Below, in pieces: positions 6,401 through 7,504 of a stretch of DNA of 7,504 bases. The DNA lies in NCBI GenBank assembly GCA_020056645.1, contig JAGVHJ010000276.1:1-7504 (forward strand), written 5' to 3'. This stretch comes from Desulfobacterales bacterium. Lineage in GTDB: Bacteria; Desulfobacterota; Desulfobacteria; Desulfobacterales; JAHIVH01. How positions within the stretch are numbered: position 1 is the stretch's first letter; the number at the start of each line of letters is the position of its first letter. Below the pieces are notes generated by a model. It saw nothing but the letters and a program-made list of their open reading frames with translations. It made no database searches and was not told the origin of the DNA. A program made the translations under genes and the position numbers.

Positions 6401-7163
6401 ATTTCGAGAGCGCCTCAATGAGGCGGACCGACTCTTCTTTGAGGAAGCGCTGATCATTTGAAACCATGGGAAAGGCGTACCGGTCATCCATGGGAGGAAC
6501 GGCAAGGGTCCATTGGACCGCATCGGGAGGCGACACCAGGACTCTTTTCCTTGGCGCGACGCCTTTTTCGGCGACAATCATCTCTCCAGGCCCGGCGGCT
6601 ATCTCACCAAAACTGTTTCGCCCTTGAACCTCCCCCTCCAGAACGGCCATCGTGACGCGATGGTCTTCAAACACCACCGTATCGACCTCCGTCCCCCGGA
6701 TACCGGCTGAGATGGTAGGCGTTTCCACGGTGATCCGGGCATTTTGATTTTTGTTCCTGAGCCACATTTCTCCAGCGGCAACCTGATAGACCGATCGTCC
6801 CTCCCCTTGGGCCGCTGAAGAATCCAGCCCTCTCAGTTTATGCCAGCCAGCGGTTGCATCCACGGCCTTTAGCGCGAACCGGGTATTCCGGTTGAGCTGA
6901 ACCAGGGTCTCGTCGGCCATGAGAATCGCGGCCCACCCGTCCCCACCGGTAATCACCATATCTCCTGCCGCCAGCGGCTGCTCTTTCCGGGGGAGGATTT
7001 CTTCCTGTGCAAGAGGAATCATGCGGACCTGACCCTTGAAATCGATGATCCGGCCCGCCGGTGGAGCTTCGGCGTCAGCCAAAGAATGACCGGTAAAAAG
7101 ACCCTCAAGAACGATGATAGCCAGTATCACGCGAAAGAGATAGAATCTTTCAAATGAATTCAC
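3492..7163 (-). CDS. FecR-domain/TPR/outer-membrane beta-barrel fusion protein (1223 aa)
   Basis: Exported protein predicted to sit in the outer membrane. Residues 1-31 form a Sec signal peptide with a hydrophobic core (about 8-23) and a likely cut after SLA or ADA; there is no lipobox Cys. Residues about 36-210 are a FecR domain, with TVETPTISAGIRGTEVD (145-161) and VLEGEVQ (174-180). Residues about 243-690 carry roughly eleven TPR units (for example AEALSLFENV, EAIRLDPSYVPAL, YAEKLDPMDPTPLLYRA). Residues about 725-1223 are rich in Tyr, Trp, Ser and alternating polar/apolar strands, include a receptor-like NLTDAHFNWV, and end SATLALYF. The terminal Phe with hydrophobic residues at alternate positions is the usual barrel-assembly signal. 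No TonB box or plug domain is seen. GTG at 7163 has AAGGAG (7174-7169) 5 bases upstream and gives a complete signal peptide. It is first in the operon with the cyclase. The role is unproven; PgaA/BcsC-like TPR-barrel export is an alternative to sensing. Confidence 0.88.
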   Translation of the reverse strand: MNSFERFYLFRVILAIIVLEGLFTGHSLADAEAPPAGRIIDFKGQVRMIPLAQEEILPRKEQPLAAGDMVITGGDGWAAILMADETLVQLNRNTRFALKAVDATAGWHKLRGLDSSAAQGEGRSVYQVAAGEMWLRNKNQNARITVETPTISAGIRGTEVDTVVFEDHRVTMAVLEGEVQGRNSFGEIAAGPGEMIVAEKGVAPRKRVLVSPPDAVQWTLAVPPMDDRYAFPMVSNDQRFLKEESVRLIEALSKSPGDRSIRLRLAQLLYDRKEIEPSERMFQEVLGISPQDPAAETGLGWIRLDQGKTAEALSLFENVKNSFPHTILGNAVALTRMGRYDQARSILSQGVTRYPEFAAFQLQKASIALGEGDLILAKRHLEEDFKKRAGHGPAHTLLALIAIARGDASVAVQEAQSGVRFSPHSPAAYMVLCQAQKALFDLDSAMESVTEAIRLDPSYVPALVLKAELLFGSDQTEKAREVSDAAYRLAPNDPDLLNLRGFLLLSLREIEQAAEVFFQALKQAPKMAEPRLGMALIHMRQGKVAEALEEITTAVLLDPRRASFMSYWAKMLYQVKRFDRALEALAYAEKLDPMDPTPLLYRAIILRDLNRPTEALLSLNRAVALNGNRAVYRSRFLLDKDLAVKNVNQTVIFSDLGLTEWAKSKALASVKTDYHNSAAHTFLAGSLLAMNDRLRAGASENLLGMMMQQANLNSLNTFQEYTSFFEKPSLLGSLSGTYGNFETLSGETFVSGAIPSANLAFNTILDGAKTDGWRETNGTRTQGAGAVVKWDPTIQDGLLLISSVLNTRSRDTRSDPYEYDSASNPGDWRRSRSSYTTIGYHRRFSPRTDLLLMGKHYDGDFRSLENSSSWYDMDAKIGLFTTSRDNMHIPTDQIQAHLLLGYGDHQFILGSLYHFRNRGLDSESRDEFWQLSEGWWYYLDALESENSNTVHDRYQSHYVQDIWRIAPWLTAEAAFYYDILENHNIYTGVEQNREAVNPRAGLIFSPTSQDTIRVAGFRYLVPFTIERLDPTDIGGVPLFRNAYDNSTSEEYDIVWEHEWETGFVSMGSFYVESEVEETWSDRSSTSWRAYARGVEPAWNQLLWKGMGLGVRYRFLDIQNDYTPEKDRKEHLASCTISYLHPWGFFAGVSEIYRMEDFDRSLRKDEDIFLTDLSLGYQFPKKRGLVRIDARNLTDAHFNWVVDDMVFSGRAPERELSATLALYF

Positions 7164-7280
7164 ACGATCTCCTTATGGTCACCTTTTTGAACAAACGAAA
7201 GTGGTCTCTATGGTTTTTTCCGCCTTTCACCAGGAGATGGGAATGGGTCAGGCGTCGATATCACTTGATTTTCAAATTTT
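7164..7280 (-). promoter_or_regulatory. Leader/promoter region of the FecR/TPR-cyclase operon
   Basis: The 117 bases between the barrel gene and the repeat at 7281 must hold the operon promoter unless it lies inside or beyond the repeat. I see no convincing -35/-10 pair, no sigma-54 motif and no TTGGT-N3-ACCAA operator. The nearest weak match is GTTACA with TGATAT 16 bases downstream on the minus strand, and its -35 would be supplied by the end of the repeat. The only short palindrome noted is GGTCACC near 7177-7183. Confidence 0.3.
7169..7174 (-). promoter_or_regulatory. Ribosome binding site of the FecR/TPR/barrel gene
   Basis: Read on the minus strand the bases are AAGGAG, 5 bases before the GTG at 7163. 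A second, overlapping GTG (7165-7163) is out of frame. This strong site decides the non-ATG start. Confidence 0.8.
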
Positions 7281-7403
7281 GTAACTATTCAGCAGCTATT
7301 CATCAAGATGGCGAAAAGCCCGTTTTGTTCGTTCCCTATTTTTTTCGGCAGCTTCTTGGCTTTTTGCTGAACTGGCTAAAACAAGGCCATGCTGAATAGT
7401 TAC
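7281..7403. repeat. MITE-like repeat, short form, with 14-bp terminal inverted repeats
   Basis: GTAACTATTCAGCA (7281-7294) is the exact reverse complement of TGCTGAATAGTTAC (7390-7403). The 123-bp element has the same orientation as the copy at 1-201 but lacks about 112 internal bases of the second palindrome arm. The missing piece is bounded in the long copy by AAAACAAAGGCC (63-74) and AAACAAGGCC (177-186), suggesting loss between short direct repeats, or the reverse gain. No clear target-site duplication is visible. It sits 118 bases upstream of the FecR/TPR/barrel gene. An open frame reading into it from 7154 has no independent coding support. Confidence 0.82.
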
Positions 7404-7436
7404 CAACTTTTTAGGAAATTTGTTCAAACCCAAGGC

Positions 7437-7496
7437 GGAAAAAAAATTTTGACCGCAGGAATAGACGGCCTATTTGGAGGATCAAATTTTTTTTCC
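7437..7496. repeat. Second palindromic repeat, runs off or close to the window end
   Basis: GGAAAAAAAATTTTGA (7437-7452) pairs with TCAAATTTTTTTTCC (7482-7496), allowing one T bulge. A smaller inverted repeat, AATAG (7460-7464) with CTATT (7470-7474), is nested inside. The family differs from the repeat that ends at 7403, and only 33 bases separate them. Flanking bases 7404-7436 (ACTTTTTAGG, TTGTTCAAACCC) may belong to the same element, with their mirror image outside the window. Confidence 0.65.
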
Positions 7497-7504
7497 AACG
7501 CAGG

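Noticed and set aside
7177..7183. GGTCACC as an operator for the FadR-like protein
   Set aside because: The half-sites are one base apart instead of three, and the outer TT/AA bases of the operators are absent.
7154..7399. Open frame of 81 codons on the plus strand at the right end
   Set aside because: It starts antisense inside the barrel gene's first codons and is mostly translation of the palindromic repeat. Such repeat-derived frames are common spurious calls.

Overview
The window looks like a chromosomal piece of a Gram-negative bacterium. It encodes an outer-membrane beta-barrel protein with a Sec signal and a terminal Phe, plus an inner-membrane CHASE2 cyclase. The gene style, the moderate GC content with AT-rich spacers, and the abundant palindromic intergenic repeats recall Desulfobacterota (the former Deltaproteobacteria, e.g. 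Desulfobacterales). That placement is an inference from style; no marker gene is present.

Layout: 1-201 is the right-hand part of a palindromic, MITE-like repeat. 202-435 is an AT-rich control region with two perfect TTGGT-N3-ACCAA operators. 436-1215 (+) encodes a FadR-like GntR-family regulator, followed by a strong hairpin terminator (1325-1366). The regulator converges on a two-gene operon on the minus strand. The upstream gene (7163-3492) encodes a 1223-residue exported protein made of a FecR domain, a long TPR array and a C-terminal outer-membrane beta-barrel. One base after its stop comes the second gene (3490-1481), a CHASE2-domain class III adenylate cyclase with three C-terminal-side membrane helices and a terminal TPR. 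7281-7403 is a second, shorter copy of the first repeat, with 14-bp perfect terminal inverted repeats. It abuts another palindromic repeat that runs off the window end.

Working model (inference): the barrel protein sits in the outer membrane with its FecR and TPR parts in the periplasm. The cyclase carries its CHASE2 sensor in the periplasm and its catalytic domain in the cytoplasm. The 1-nt gene spacing suggests the two are made together, so an envelope or outer-membrane state could be relayed to cAMP. The FadR-like protein probably represses its own promoter through the two operators. No such operator lies upstream of the cyclase operon, so a direct link between regulator and operon is not supported.
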